DNA from: Hevea brasiliensis
Taxonomy: Eukaryota; Streptophyta; Magnoliopsida; Malpighiales; Euphorbiaceae
DNA length: 64,000 bases
Reading direction: 5' to 3'
Assembly (NCBI RefSeq): GCF_030052815.1
Contig: NC_079507.1
Location: 49,487,571 to 49,551,570, forward strand
The translations under genes and the position numbers were made by a program. Of this stretch, positions 1 through 11,588 are shown one piece after another. Within the stretch, counting starts at the first letter, position 1. Each line of letters starts with the position of its first letter. A model generated the notes under the pieces. That model was given only the letters and a program-made list of their open reading frames with translations. It made no database searches and was not told the DNA's origin.

Positions 1-572
1 GCTTTTTACATGTTTGTCTAGGTTTGAAATTTTTATTCCCACACCCCCCCCCCCCCCCACAAAAAAAAAAAAAGTTGGCATTGTTATTCCCGTGTATTTT
101 CATTTTCTCGCAATGGATAAGGTTGCTCTACTAATTTATGACATCTGTTATTTTTATATATGAGCATGTGGGCCAGAATCTTTATGGCTTTTTAATTATT
201 TTCTTTTTTTTTTTTCCTTAAACACCTTTAATGTATAACATTCTGGTACTAGCGGGGATAAACATGTTAATGATGGTTTATCTGTTGAAATATTACAATT
301 GTACAATTCTGAGGTGTTATAAACATTTTTAGAATGCCTTGAGTTGTTGGTTATTGACATGAAAAGTTTATCTGCTTTTCAGAGTTGCATTTTATTTTGC
401 CTGAAATAAAATATGGGAAACTATGGCATACTGTTTTTGTTTCCCTTGGGATGGATATTTAATTGTTGGTACCGCATCGATGTGCATTTAACCCTTGAAA
501 TTTCATTTACCATCTGGAGGGAAGTTTTAAGTTGTCATATTAACAATTAATTTTTTTTTTCCATGATGACAG
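1..572 (+). other. ABCF1: 3' part of an ABCF1 intron
   Basis: This is non-coding sequence upstream of the ABCF1 terminal exon. It ends in a run of ten T (551-560) followed by CCATGATGACAG, so the acceptor AG is at 571-572. The ATG codons at 563 and 566 lie inside the intron and are not a start. The exon opens with the last two bases of an Asp codon whose G comes from the previous exon. The far left holds a 15-C run (44-58) followed by a 13-A run (61-73), where sequence quality is likely to be weak. The rest of the gene lies to the left of the window. Confidence 0.85.
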
Positions 573-1630
573 ATTTAGAAGCCTGTGTCTGGTTGGAGGA
601 AACTTTGAAGAGATTTGATCGCATTCTAGTTGTGGTGTCTCACTCCCAGGATTTCTTGAATGGTGTCTGCACAAATATTATACACATGCAAAACAAGAAA
701 TTGAAGATCTACACTGGGAACTATGATCAATATGTTCAGACACGTGCTGAACTGGAGGAGAATCAGATGAAACAGTACAAGTGGGAGCAGGAGCAGATTG
801 CTTCAATGAAGGAGTACATTGCCAGATTTGGGCACGGTTCAGCAAAATTAGCCCGTCAAGCACAGAGCAAGGAGAAAACCCTTGCAAAAATGGAGCGGGG
901 TGGGCTTACTGAGAAGGTTGTCAGAGACAAGGTTCTGGTCTTTCGTTTTGTTGATGTTGGGAAGCTGCCACCTCCTGTGCTTCAGTTTGTGGAAGTTACA
1001 TTTGGCTATACTCCTGATAATCTCATCTACAAGAACCTTGACTTTGGAGTAGATCTGGACTCTAGGATTGCTCTAGTTGGGCCCAATGGTGCTGGGAAGA
1101 GCACACTATTGAAGCTTATGACTGGAGATTTGGTCCCTACTGATGGCATGGTTCGGCGGCACAATCACTTGAGGATTGCACAATTTCATCAGCATTTGGC
1201 TGAGAAACTTGACTTAGATATGTCCGCCTTACAATTTATGATAAAAGAATATCCAGGGAACGAGGAAGAAAGAATGAGAGCAGCAATTGGGAAATTTGGG
1301 TTGACTGGCAAAGCCCAGGTGATGCCAATGAAGAATTTGTCAGATGGGCAGAGGAGCAGAGTGATTTTTGCTTGGTTAGCTTATAGGCAGCCCCACTTGC
1401 TGCTGTTGGATGAGCCAACAAATCATTTGGATATTGAGACTATCGACTCTCTGGCCGAGGCATTAAATGAATGGGATGGTGGTCTGGTTCTCGTTAGCCA
1501 TGATTTCAGGCTTATAAACCAGGTGGCAGAGGAGATATGGGTGTGTGAAAATCAAGCTGTCACGCGATGGGAGGGCGATATAATGGACTTCAAGGAGCAC
1601 CTCAAGAAGAAGGCCGGCTTATCTGATTGA
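573..1630 (+). CDS. ABCF1: ABCF1 (GCN20-type ABC protein), terminal exon
   Basis: This is the last exon of a soluble twin-ATPase ABCF protein. The family has no membrane segments and works at ribosomes and in translational control; in plants ABCF members are linked to the GCN2/eIF2alpha pathway. The exon starts just after the Walker B/D-loop of the first ATPase domain, with [17 protein letters not shown] and the switch His in [10 protein letters not shown] charged linker (about 690-990) follows, then the full second ATPase domain: Walker [10 protein letters not shown] (about 1078-1104), signature LSDGQ (1337-1351), Walker B LLLLDEP (1397-1417), NHLD D-loop, and the H-loop His in LVSHDF (1499-1501). 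It ends KKKAGLSD with TGA at 1628-1630. All catalytic motifs are intact and the frame is open throughout, so the gene looks functional. The entry is partial because the 5' exons are outside the window. Confidence 0.93.
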
Positions 1631-2535
1631 GTCAGATGATATGATGGATGTGATGATTATTATCCTATTATCAGCGTACCTTTATCTATGGTTGAGAATC
1701 ACAGCACACGGCTACTTACACTTGTGAATCACAACACAGGCAGGTGATTCCTGTGGCTGGAAGATGCTTACCTAGGGTTGAATTATAATGAAAGCCAAGA
1801 GCAGAGATGGGTGACAGAGGCTTCATTATTGTTTTGAGCTGAAAAGCACACTGTACTCTGCTCATTCACTAGGTGATTATTTTTGTTTTCATTATTCTTA
1901 TTTAGTATACTTGGTTATGCACCAAGGAGATTGATCAACAAAATTTGCGGAGGTTTAGTTCATTACTAATATGAACCTCATTATAGCTATTATGAATGTC
2001 CCTGGATATGTTGTATTTGACAACTTAGTCATGACCTAAATTTGATATATTACGTTTGCGTCTGATCTCATAAGCCCCTCTGCTTTGATTTTTTTGTGCC
2101 CAATATGTTGGCTGGACACGTCATTGAATGGCAAATATTAATCACTCGCAAGAAAAGATGGCCACGAAATACAGGCCATTAGATTAGATTGGAGCTCAAC
2201 ATTGCTGCCTTTACTTTATATGGCCAAAAGCAGTAGTAGTAGCTTAGGGGAAGCAGGAGTTTTAACCTTGTCCATTGAAGTTGATCCCTATCGTTCATTT
2301 CTCAAAGCAAATTCTCATCGGCTTCAAATATACAAATTTGCTGTGCAAATAAAGAAAATATTCAGTGGCCAGCTCTTCTAAGAGTACTCTGCATGATAAA
2401 CCTAATTTTTGAAGTCAGTGAGCCAGGACTTCACAAGAGGATTGCATCATCATGGATTCTGATCAATGCAGGAAATCAGCGAACCTGAGCAGTTGAAGAC
2501 ACGGTTGAGCTGTAGATCGAGGATGGGAGAGGTGG
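1631..2535 (+). other. ABCF1 3' UTR and downstream DNA
   Basis: No ORF of note is present. The first roughly 70 bases after the stop are certainly gene-linked, because they are copied together with the coding end in the pseudogene at 11153-11588. The polyadenylation site cannot be fixed by eye. The composition is more mixed than in the AT-rich DNA further right. Confidence 0.6.
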
Positions 2536-2820
2536 TGTAATAACCCAAAACTTTTTATCAAACCTTAAAATAATAATAATTTAGAATTCTGTGGAGTTAG
2601 TTTTGTCATTCTTCGAGCTGAAATTTTAAGCGTGTAGAAACTTGGCAAAAAATTAGAAGGTTGACCATTAAAAAGAAAAATTATCTAGCTTCGATCTGCG
2701 TTTGGATTGCCCTCAAACACTGGAACGGGAAGCAAAATGACACGTCGTTTCAGAGTCACGAGGGTTACAACTAAAGTCGTAAACTTTAATCTTTAGGGTC
2801 TTATAAATTACCAAATAGAA
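2536..2820 (+). repeat. possible LTR remnant
   Basis: The stretch begins TGTAATAACCCAAAAC, which resembles the TGTAA(C)ACCCC starts of the gypsy LTRs further right. It is less AT-rich than the DNA after 2820. No matching end, target duplication or second copy is visible, so this may be a truncated or old solo LTR. Confidence 0.25.
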
Positions 2821-3385
2821 TTTTTTTTTTTTGGTTAATTTTCTTTAGTGGACACAAATTATACACGTGGTATGCATTATTTATTCTTCTTTCATGAATC
2901 GTGTCTATCAAATTACCATATAAATTTAAAATACCATAAAAAATGATAGTTTAGACGTCATAATATTTATAGATATTCCTTTTTCATCACTTAATTTTTT
3001 AAACTTTAGGATACAGATATTCGCGCTTTTAATTGGTCCGTAAAACCTTCTAATTAATTCTCTATAAGATTCAAGTATCTTATCATGAAAATATTAAGTA
3101 GCCATAATTATACAAAATGTAATCATATATAAATATGATGAAATTAAAAGCCTTAGGTCTGAACTTCACATTCATTAAACTACAAACATTAGAATGAATT
3201 AACTAGACCTTAATGTTGTCTTTAATTGCTTTTCTTAGGCCTCCTCCTCTATAAAATAGCGTTGAACCTTTGTGCAACACCTTTAAGCTTCCTTTCATGT
3301 ACACTGCATTGCATAACTCTAGTTTTTCACAGTGCTTTGAACAATGGTAAAAAATTGTCTAATTCTCAATTCATTCCCTCTTGGA

Positions 3386-3391
3386 TATATA

Positions 3392-3428
<37 letters not shown>
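3386..3428. repeat. (TA/TG)n microsatellite
   Basis: This is a run of TG and TA dinucleotides inside the first copy of the 1.2-kb duplication. The second copy has a T-rich run here instead, so the repeat expanded after the duplication or was lost from the second copy. Confidence 0.9.
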
Positions 3429-3431
<3 letters not shown>

Positions 3432-4124
3432 GCACAATGAGGCTCAAAATTAAAACCATATGGTTGAAAGCTGAAATTTTCAATTTCTTAACTTCAGTGG
3501 AAAGCACTAATGTTCATAGTGCTTTGAAGAATAGTTGGATAATTGAAAAGTGTACAATTCATCCCTCTTTTGAACATTTTTTTTTAGATAACATAATTCA
3601 AAATTATAAATATATCATTGAAAGTTGAAAATTTTAATTGTTAACTTTAGCTTTAATTAATCGTTGTTGACTGCCAATATTTAGGATCTATTTAGTGAGA
3701 AATTATTAAGTGCATTCAGTGTATATATATTATCTCTCATAATAACGTGAGATTCACTTTCTACATTATAAGAAGGACTTATTTTTATGTAAAAGAGAGT
3801 ATTATTTTTTTATGTATTTAATAATTAGCCCTATTTATCATTACTATTCTATTTTGCTATTGCTACTTTATAACCGTTAATTAAATTATAAAATTATTGT
3901 TTTAAAAAAAAATTTATCTGTTTGATAATAAAATATAAAAAGTTGTAAATAAGAAAAGTTGTTTGTGTTTGATTAAAATTACTTTGCAAAATGCTATTAG
4001 AAGAAAAATGACTAAAAGGGACAATAACTATATTTATTTTTAATAAAATCATGATAATCTTACTCAAATACACTAACCCTTATAAACCTAAACAGGTTTG
4101 ATATTTGTTTTTTCAAGGCAAAAT

Positions 4125-4510
4125 ATTCAATTTAATCCCTGTACTTATTAAAAAAAAATCAATTTAGCTCTTATGCTTATTGGAAAAGTTTAATTTTATC
4201 AATTTTTAATTTTTTATCTAATTTAGCCTAAAAGTTTTAATTTAATATTAATTTAGCCTAAAACTTAAAATTTATTAACTAAATTTCTTAATTTTTTAAT
4301 TTAAATTAAGAATTTCAGTTTTTTTAATTTAGAACTGAACTTTTTAATTTCTTGAGTTAAACACAAAAATTAAGAAGTTTAATTTCTTTATTTTCTTAAT
4401 TTTTAGGCTAAATTTAACTTAAATTAAAATTTTTAGACTAAATTAAATAAAAAATTAAAATTATATTAAATTAAATTAAACTCTCCCAATAAATATAAAA
4501 ATAAAATTGA
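4125..4510. repeat. foldback (MITE-like) element, copy 1
   Basis: The left side reads CCCTGTACTTATT and TCAATTTAGCTC. The right side is close to its reverse complement (CTCCCAATAAATATA, AAATTGAG), so the ends can pair over about 40 bases. The interior is AATTTAA-rich. A related copy is at 5805-6356 and part of one at 7600-7800. No clear target duplication is visible. Confidence 0.5.
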
Positions 4511-5654
4511 GTTTTTATGCACTGCATTGCATAACTCTAGTTTTTCATAGTGCTTTGAACAATGGTGAAAAATTGTCTAATTCTCAATTCATTCCCTCTT
4601 GGATACTTTTTTTTATTTTTTGGCACAATGAGGTTCAAAATTAAAACTATATGGTTGAAAGCTGAAAATTTCGATTGTTTAACTTTAGTGGAAAGCACTA
4701 ATGTTCATAGTGCTTTAAAGAATAGTAGGATAATTGTCTAGTGTACAATTCACCCCTAACATAATTCAAAATTATAAATATATCATTGAAAGTTGAAAAT
4801 TTTAATCGTTAACTTTAGCTTTAATCGATAGTTGTTGACTACCAATATTTAGATCTATTTAATGAGAAATTATTAAGTATATTTGGTGTATATATATTAT
4901 CTCTTACAATTATGTGAGACTCACTTTTTATATTATAAGAAGGGTCTACTTTTCTGTGAAAGAGAGAATATTATTTTTTAATGCTCTCGATGTATCTATT
5001 AATTAGTCGTATTTAGCATTACTATTCTATTTTTCTATTGCTACTTTAAAATTGCTAATCATAAAATTATTGCTTTAAAAAAAACATTTTATCTATTTGG
5101 TAATAAAATATAAAATTGTTTAAAATTACTTTGTAAAATGCTATTAGAGGTAAAATAACAAAAAAAGGGACAATAACTACAAAAATATATTTGTAATTTT
5201 ATTAACAATTAATCATTTATTTTATTCTCATTATTTTTGTATAATTATTCAATTTATATAATGAAATGAATTTAATTTTAAAATGTTTATTTTTATAAAA
5301 GAAATTATTATATTAATTTTTTATTATCAAATCAAGTAGGTAAAAAAAAATCAACTGAATGATAATTATTGGATTAACTAAAAATTTGATTAATTAGAAA
5401 TATATTGAATTTTATATAACTTAATTAGAAAGTCTTATAATAATTTAATTTATATAATAAAAAAGAATAAAGTGATGAAACCACATGAGCTTGCAAATAT
5501 ATTTGTCAAAAGATAATTTTGGTTTCATTTTGGTAAATTGAGATTTTTTTATTTTGATCTAGAAAAAACAAAAGTTTATATATATATATTAATTTTAATG
5601 GAATTATAAAGAGTTAATAAGGTAATTTTGTACATAAGAAATTAAATTTTATGA

Positions 5655-5994
5655 TGTCCAATCATGCATGAGACTTGGTTTGTGAAAAGGTCAAGTTGTA
5701 ATTTTAACTAAATAGTTTTTTTTTTATTAAAAATAAATATGTTCACACATAACCCTTATAAACCTAAATAGATTTAATATTTGTTTTTTTAAGGTAAAAT
5801 ATTTAATTTAGCCCCTGTACTTATTGTCCAATCATGCATGAGACTTGGTTTGTGAAAAGGTCAAGTTGTAATTTTAACTAAATAGTTTTTTTTTTATTAA
5901 AAATAAATATGTTCACACATAACCCTTATAAACCTAAATAGATTTAATATTTGTTTTTTTAAGGTAAAATATTTAATTTAGCCCCTGTACTTAT
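5655..5994. repeat. perfect 170-bp tandem duplication
   Basis: The segment 5655-5824, starting TGTCCAATCATGCATGAGAC, is repeated without any difference I can see at 5825-5994. The surrounding 1.2-kb duplication is clearly diverged, so this is much younger or an assembly artefact. Confidence 0.93.
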
Positions 5995-6356
5995 TGAAAA
6001 AATTCAATTTAGCTCCCATACTTATTGGGGAAATTTAATTTAATCAATTTTTAACTTTTTATCTAATTTAACTTAAAAGTTTTAATTTAATATCAATTTA
6101 ACTCAAAACTTAAAATTTATGAACTAAATTTCTTAATTTTTTAATTTAAATTAAGAATTTCAGTTTTTTAATTTAGGACTGAATTTTTTTAATTTCTTGA
6201 TTTAAACACAAAAATTAAAAAATTTAATTTCTTTATTTTCTTAATTTTTGGACTAAATTGAATTTAAATTAAAAATTTTATGTTAAATTAAATAAAAAAT
6301 TAAAAATAAATTAAATTAAACTTCCCCAAGTACAAAAATAAAATTGAGTTTTAATC
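5805..6356. repeat. foldback (MITE-like) element, copy 2
   Basis: Same organisation as the copy at 4125-4510. The left part is GCCCCTGTACTTATT with TTTAGCTCCCATACTTATTG, and the right part is its approximate complement AAACTTCCCCAAGTAC with AAAATTGAG. It lies at the end of the second duplication unit, and the 170-bp repeat runs into its left side. Confidence 0.5.
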
Positions 6357-8045
6357 CATTTTTTTAACACAATTAGTTTTGCCAAACATATTCTTAATCA
6401 CCGATTACTGACCATCAATAATAGAAGTTTTTATAGTCACTTTATTTTTTTACAAAGTAAAAACTTATTTTTATCAGTAACTATCTTTAGATAAATTGAT
6501 AAAGTTTAATTTAATGATTAAAAAAATAAAATATAAATAAAGTTAATTAAAAATAAAATAACTATAGAAAACACCACTAATAATTAATTGTAATCGTTGA
6601 ATTAAATATGCCTTTAATTTAAAAATTAAATTAATAAAATAATTTTCAAATATATTTATAAAATAAATTAATTTTTTAATGACCAGAATCAAACGATCTG
6701 CAGATTAATCTATTTTAAAATAATTCAATTTAAATTCATGAAAATAATCTCAAAAGAATTTTAATCTATTGGATTCAATGTATTTGCCTCCTATATATGA
6801 TTTCCAAATTTAACTGTAGGTGTACGTTTGTCAATTTCCATGTGATAGCTTACCCATATTGGTGTGGCAGATTTTCCTGAGAAAATAAAAATCTTTATGT
6901 ACTATCACTCACTTTCATAGAAAATCCAATTTAATTTCAAGGCTGGTAAGGCTATGAATCTGTGGGCTGTCTAAAACCACCATGTGCAGACAATTCTTAG
7001 CCATTGCATACCATTATTGGAGTTTGTACTTTGAAGGTGTAACCTTCAATTGCATCAAATCATTGTAATAAGGTCCAATTCCCTCTCTTTATTTGTCGGT
7101 AAAGTTTAATTTAATTTAATTTTAATTTATAATTTAATTTAATTTAAAATTTTTAATTTATGTTTAATTTAGTTTAATTTTGAAAAAATTGTTTAATTTT
7201 TTAAATATTTTTAAAATTAATTATTTTTTAATATTAATTACTTAATTATTTTTAATCTTAATTAATTAATTATAATTAGTTATTTTTATATTAAATTTTT
7301 TTAATATTAATTAATAATATAAAAAAATAATATTTTATATTTTTAGTTTTATTTAATTATAATTTTCTAATTTTAAATTAAAAGCATGAAATATAAAAAT
7401 CATATTTTTTCATTTAAATATTTAAAATTAATTAAAATTTTAATTATTTAAATGAAAATATAAAGATATTTTTTTATATTTTCAGTTTAGTTAATAATAT
7501 TGAATAGTAAAAATAATATTTTTGTTTTTTATTTAAATAATTATACAATATAAAAATAATATTTTAATATTAAAAAATAATCAAATATTAAAAAATGACA
7601 CATAATAATCAATTGAGCTGATTTAAGCATAGATCAAAATTTATAAGTTAAATTAGACCAAAAGTTAAAAATGAGTTAAATTGAACCTTCCCAATAAGTA
7701 TAGGAGGTAAATTGAGCTTTATTTTTCAAATCATTTGTAAAATGTCAATTTCCTCCCTATACTCATTGAAAAATTTATTTTATTTTATTTTATTTTTAAC
7801 TTTTATTTAAATTAATTCAGAATTTTATAATTTAAATTTAATTTAAATAAAAAAAAATAAAAAACAACTTCTTAATTTTTCAAGTGCATTTCTTTTTTTT
7901 TTTAATTTAAATTCAAAAATTAAGAAGTTTAATTTTCTTATTTTTTATTTTTGGGTTATTTTTTTCATTTTATTTTTAAAAATAATTTTTTAAGAAGTAT
8001 TCTTACAAATTTAAGATTCGGCAAATGTATTAGTAATTAACAGTC
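6357..8045. other. AT-rich intergenic DNA
   Basis: No gene is present. It contains long AATTTAA-type low-complexity runs (7095-7600). A foldback right end (CCCAATAAGTATAGGAGG, about 7685-7720) is followed by a left-type end (CCTCCCTATACTCATTG, about 7750), the remains of one or two more foldback copies. Confidence 0.6.
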
Positions 8046-8514
8046 TAGGGGTGGCCACGGTTCAGGAACCGCCGGTTACGGTTCCTGAACTGTCGGTTAA
8101 GGTTCAATGAAATCATGAACCTGAACCAAACTGTGATGGGACGGTTTGGAAGACGGTTCTTGAATCGCCGGTTTCGGTTTGAGCCCCGGTTTAAAACGGT
8201 TTAAAAGACGATTCGAAAAATGACAATTCAAGACAGTTTGAAAGCGGTTTAGGGGCAACTTAAAGGAAAAAAATTAGAGAAAAATTTTATTGATTTAGAA
8301 TTTAAGTTATATTTGTAAAAATATTTTAATTTTTCTTAGAAATCTTTCGATCAAAATAAAATAAGAAAAATAAAAATAAAAATAACTTATTTTTAAAAAA
8401 AAATTAATAAGCAAATACTTGAACTTATTAAAAAACTAGAGATAAAATTAATTTAAAAAAAATAGAAAAATGTGCATGAATTTAATTTTGCCTATGTATC
8501 CCTTTAGGATTTAG

Positions 8515-8808
8515 AGGAGTTAAAATTTTCAGTTATAAGTTGAGAGAATGGAGATTGAGGTGGTTTGGTCATGTGAAGTATAGACATAGGAAAGTTCCAA
8601 TTAGACAAGTAAAACATATTGGGTTGAGGATAGAATGAAAATAATAGGTAGACCTAAATTGACTTGGAGGAGAATTGTACAACATGACCTAAAAGCATTA
8701 CACATTTCAGATGATTTAACCCAAATCGTTTAGAGTGGAGAAAGAGAATCCATATAGCCGACCCCAATAAATTTTTGGGATAAAAACTTAGTTGAATTGA
8801 GTATTATT
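8515..8808 (+). mobile_element. 3' fragment of a LINE (non-LTR retrotransposon)
   Basis: The plus-strand translation gives RLRWFGHVKYRHRKVPIRQV, then after a stop and shift GRPKLTWRRIVQHDLKAL and ISDDLTQ. These are the conserved C-terminal residues of plant LINE reverse-transcriptase polyproteins. The sequence continues into the usual tail (GCCGACCCCAATAAATTTTTGG, TTAGTTGAATTG). It is 5'-truncated and interrupted by stops, so it is dead. Truncation at the 5' end is normal for LINE insertions. It lies inside the hAT-like element. Confidence 0.75.
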
Positions 8809-9125
8809 TGCCCTTTTTTAAAAAATTATATGATAATTGATAATTAAAAAAATATAAAAGAAAAAAAAATCAAAATAGAGGGTATTGAAAATTTTATTGA
8901 AGATATAAAATAATATCAGAGTAATTGAGATAGTATTAAAAATTTCAGTGAGTATAAAAATAATAAAGTAGGGGATAGTATTAAAAATTTCAGTGAGTAT
9001 AAAAATAATAAAGTAGAGGAATTGTGAAAGTACTGAGAATTAAAAGGAATGTGGAAAATAATTATTTAAAAAATTTGAGAGAAATTGAAAGAGTATTAAG
9101 AATTAAAGAGAGTGTAGAGAATTAA

Positions 9126-9126
<1 letters not shown>

Positions 9127-9198
<72 letters not shown>
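9127..9198. repeat. (TA)n microsatellite
   Basis: About 36 uninterrupted TA units lie within the hAT-like element. The array is probably variable in length and hard to assemble exactly. Confidence 0.97.
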
Positions 9199-9201
<3 letters not shown>

Positions 9202-9459
9202 GAATTAGGAGTAGAGTGAAGTATTTATTGAATTTTTTTTATTTAAATCGCCGGTTTGGTCCGGTTCAGAATCGTCGGTTCAATCCGGTTCGGAATCGCC
9301 GGTTCACGGTTTCTAAAAATTATGAACCTGAACCAAACCGTAGAAGGACGGTTTCGGTCCGGTTTGAAGCTGATTCCCGTTTTGACCGGTTTCGGTCCAG
9401 TTTTGACCGAACCGGTTCCGGTTCGGTTCCGATTCGAAACCGGACAGTGGCCACCCCTA

Positions 9460-10519
9460 ATTAACACACTACATTTAATTAAAATTAAATTTACAACATT
9501 TCTTTCCAATATTAAAGGTTAAAAAAAATTATATTCAAATACACATAAATTTAAAAAAAAAAACTAAAGAAAAAGAAAAAAATATAAACAAGCAAAAATA
9601 AATTATTTTAATTAAATCCTTTGGAATTACATATAATAATATCATATTTATATAACTTAATAACTTAAAATTTTAAGATGAACTTGATTCATTATAAATT
9701 ATAAATATAAATACATTCCGAAATTGATAATTTATGATAAACTAAATATTTAAGCTGAGCAAATTAACATAAATATTTTAATTTGATATAAATTTTAAGG
9801 TTTGAACTTTTAATTTTGTTACACAGTTAAATAAATATTTAAAATTTAAAATTATAACTTTTATATTATAAAATAAATAATTATCGCCTCTATTCACTTT
9901 TTTTAAAAATTATTTAATCTAAAATTATTTGTAATTTTGAGAAAATTAAATAATATTTTTTTAATTTTATTCTTATTTCTACTAAATATAATAATTATTT
10001 TTATAATTTTTAATTTTATAATTTTAGATGACAAATAAAAATAAATAGTGAGAGTACTCCCTCCGCCCCATTTTAATTATTTTTTTATAATTTTTCACAA
10101 AAATTAAAGAAATTATTAGATAATATCATTTTTATAAAAATAATAAAAAAAAATAATAATCAATTACCCTTTGTAGTATTATTAGAATATAAACAGGAAT
10201 TAATAAAAGATAAATATATTAAAAATAATAATAGATAAAGGTAAAATTAAAAAATAACAATTATTATTTTTTAAATTTTTTAAAATAATAAATAAATTAA
10301 AAAAAATTAATAATTATCCATAAAAATTTAATTTAAAATGTTGTCTGCAAGGATATTTTTGTATAAAAGTGGTTGATTTTGAGACACGTAATTAATTACC
10401 ATGCAATTATAATCCCATCCCAAGACATTTATATTTTTTTATTCTAATATAGACGTCATGACATTGCAATTCTCTCCGCCATATTATCTATTAAAAACCA
10501 CAATTAGGATTGAATTCCC
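9460..10519. other. AT-rich intergenic DNA
   Basis: No gene is recognised. Near 10056 CTCCCTCCGCCCCATTTTAATTATTTTT resembles the end of a Stowaway/Tourist-type MITE, but no matching second end was found. Confidence 0.5.
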
Positions 10520-11152
10520 AATCTCTCACATCAATCAACATTTTCATCTACTTCCGAAACCAATATTGATGACTCATAACAAAAGATCAAAACCCTAGTT
10601 GACTCATTTTCAAAATATTTTTTTGATAAATTTTTTTTTAATAAAAAAATTATTTTTTATTTTTTAAATTTTAATAATTTTATTAAAAAATAAAAACACT
10701 TATTTATATATATATAAAATAAATATATATTATTAATTTAACATTGTAACTAAATAATAAAAATTATTTTTATGAAAAATTATTTTATTAGAAAAGGGTA
10801 ATATTATAATTTTGATATATAATATCATATTTTTATTATTTTCTCCTTAAATTAAAGAAAAAATAATAAAAGAAAAATAAATATTATTTTCTCTACTCCC
10901 TTATTTTATCTTTATTTTCAAATAAAAAAAAGTACTAATTTAATTTATTTTTCCTTTTTTTTTTTTCTCCCTATCTAAACAGACTATAAATGTAAATAGG
11001 TAAATCATTTTATTTTAAATTAAATTAGTAAAAAAGAGTGATTAATTAGATTAAAACTCTAAATTTGTACCAAATTTATTGATGGCATCACGCAACGATT
11101 TTTCTTAGAAGAAAACAAAGGGAAAACATGACGTGATGATAACGGCTCAATC
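10520..11152. repeat. duplicated flank of the ABCF1 pseudogene, left copy
   Basis: The segments CATCAATCAACATTTTCATC (near 10526) and AAGAGTGATTAATTAGATT (near 11033) recur in the same order and orientation at about 11599 and 12172. The two copies lie either side of the ABCF1-derived fragment. This copy includes one A/T-rich MITE-like block (10620-10795). Confidence 0.8.
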
Positions 11153-11588
11153 AAGAATGAGTGCAGCAATTGTGAAATTGGGGGTTGACTGGCAAAGCCC
11201 AGGTGATGCCAATGAAGAATTTGTCAAATGGGCAGAGGAGCAGAGTGATTTTTGCTTGGTTAGCTTATAGGCAGCCCCCACTTGCTGCTGCTAGACGAGC
11301 CAACAAACCATTCGATATTAAGACTATCGACTCTCTGGCCGAGGCATTAAATGAATGGGATGGTGGTATGGTTCCCGTTAGCCATGATTTCACGCTTATA
11401 AACCAGGTGGCAGAGGAGAAATGGGTGTGTGAAAATCAAGCTGTTAGGCGATGGGAGGGTGATATTATGAACTCCAAAGAGCACCTCAAGAAGAAGGCCG
11501 GCTTGTCTGATTGAGTCAGATGATATGATGGATGTGATGATTATTATCCTATTATCGGCAAACCTTTATCTGTGCTTGAGAATCACAG
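11153..11588 (+). pseudogene. broken copy of the ABCF1 3' end
   Basis: This stretch matches 1270-1702: the last third of the second ATPase domain, the stop codon and about 70 bases of 3' UTR. It has three small indels. One base is gained near 11178-11183. Another C is gained in the C-run near 11276. One base is lost near 11311, so between the last two the Walker B/D-loop region is read out of frame ([12 protein letters not shown] where the gene has [12 protein letters not shown]). The signature LSDGQ is LSNGQ. The end KKKAGLSD and TGA (11512-11514) are preserved. There is no start, Walker A or poly-A tail. The parent stretch has no intron, so DNA-level and RNA-level copying cannot be told apart from content, but the missing poly-A favours DNA. 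Confidence 0.92.

Larger units (their letters stand above)
3300..6356. repeat. tandem duplication, about 1.2-kb unit (3300-4514 and 4515-6356)
   Basis: The first copy starts near CACTGCATTGCATAACTC at 3303; the second starts at the same sequence near 4520. The two stay alignable through shared segments: the CATAGTGCTTTGAA region (3515 and 4707), the ATATATTATCTCT region (3724 and 4892), and the TATAAACCTAAA region (4080 and 5755). Both copies end in the same A/T-rich block (AAAATAAAATTGAGTTTT). The second copy is longer because it holds about 500 extra bases and an internal 170-bp duplication. No coding sequence is present, and ORFs here come from the TA repeat and low complexity. Confidence 0.75.
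8046..9459. mobile_element. hAT-like non-autonomous DNA transposon
   Basis: The ends are a perfect 13-bp inverted repeat, TAGGGGTGGCCAC at 8046 and GTGGCCACCCCTA ending at 9459. Inside each end are GC-richer arrays of CGGTTC/CCGGTT motifs (8055-8220 and 9248-9445) that can pair with each other. TAGGGGTGGCCA-type ends and an 8-bp target duplication are usual for hAT elements. The flanks TTAACAGT and TTAACACA agree at 6 of 8 bases, so the duplication is decayed or off by a base. No transposase is visible. The middle holds a LINE tail and a long TA repeat. Apparent ORFs at 9216-9522 are translations of the CCGGTT arrays. Confidence 0.75.

Noticed and set aside
563..572. ATG codons at 563/566 as an ABCF1 start
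   Set aside because: They lie in the polypyrimidine/acceptor region before AG at 571-572. The protein enters mid-domain, so these are intron bases.
9216..9522. Arg/Phe/Pro-rich ORFs of 82-88 codons on both strands
   Set aside because: Translations of the CCGGTT-type arms of the hAT-like element.
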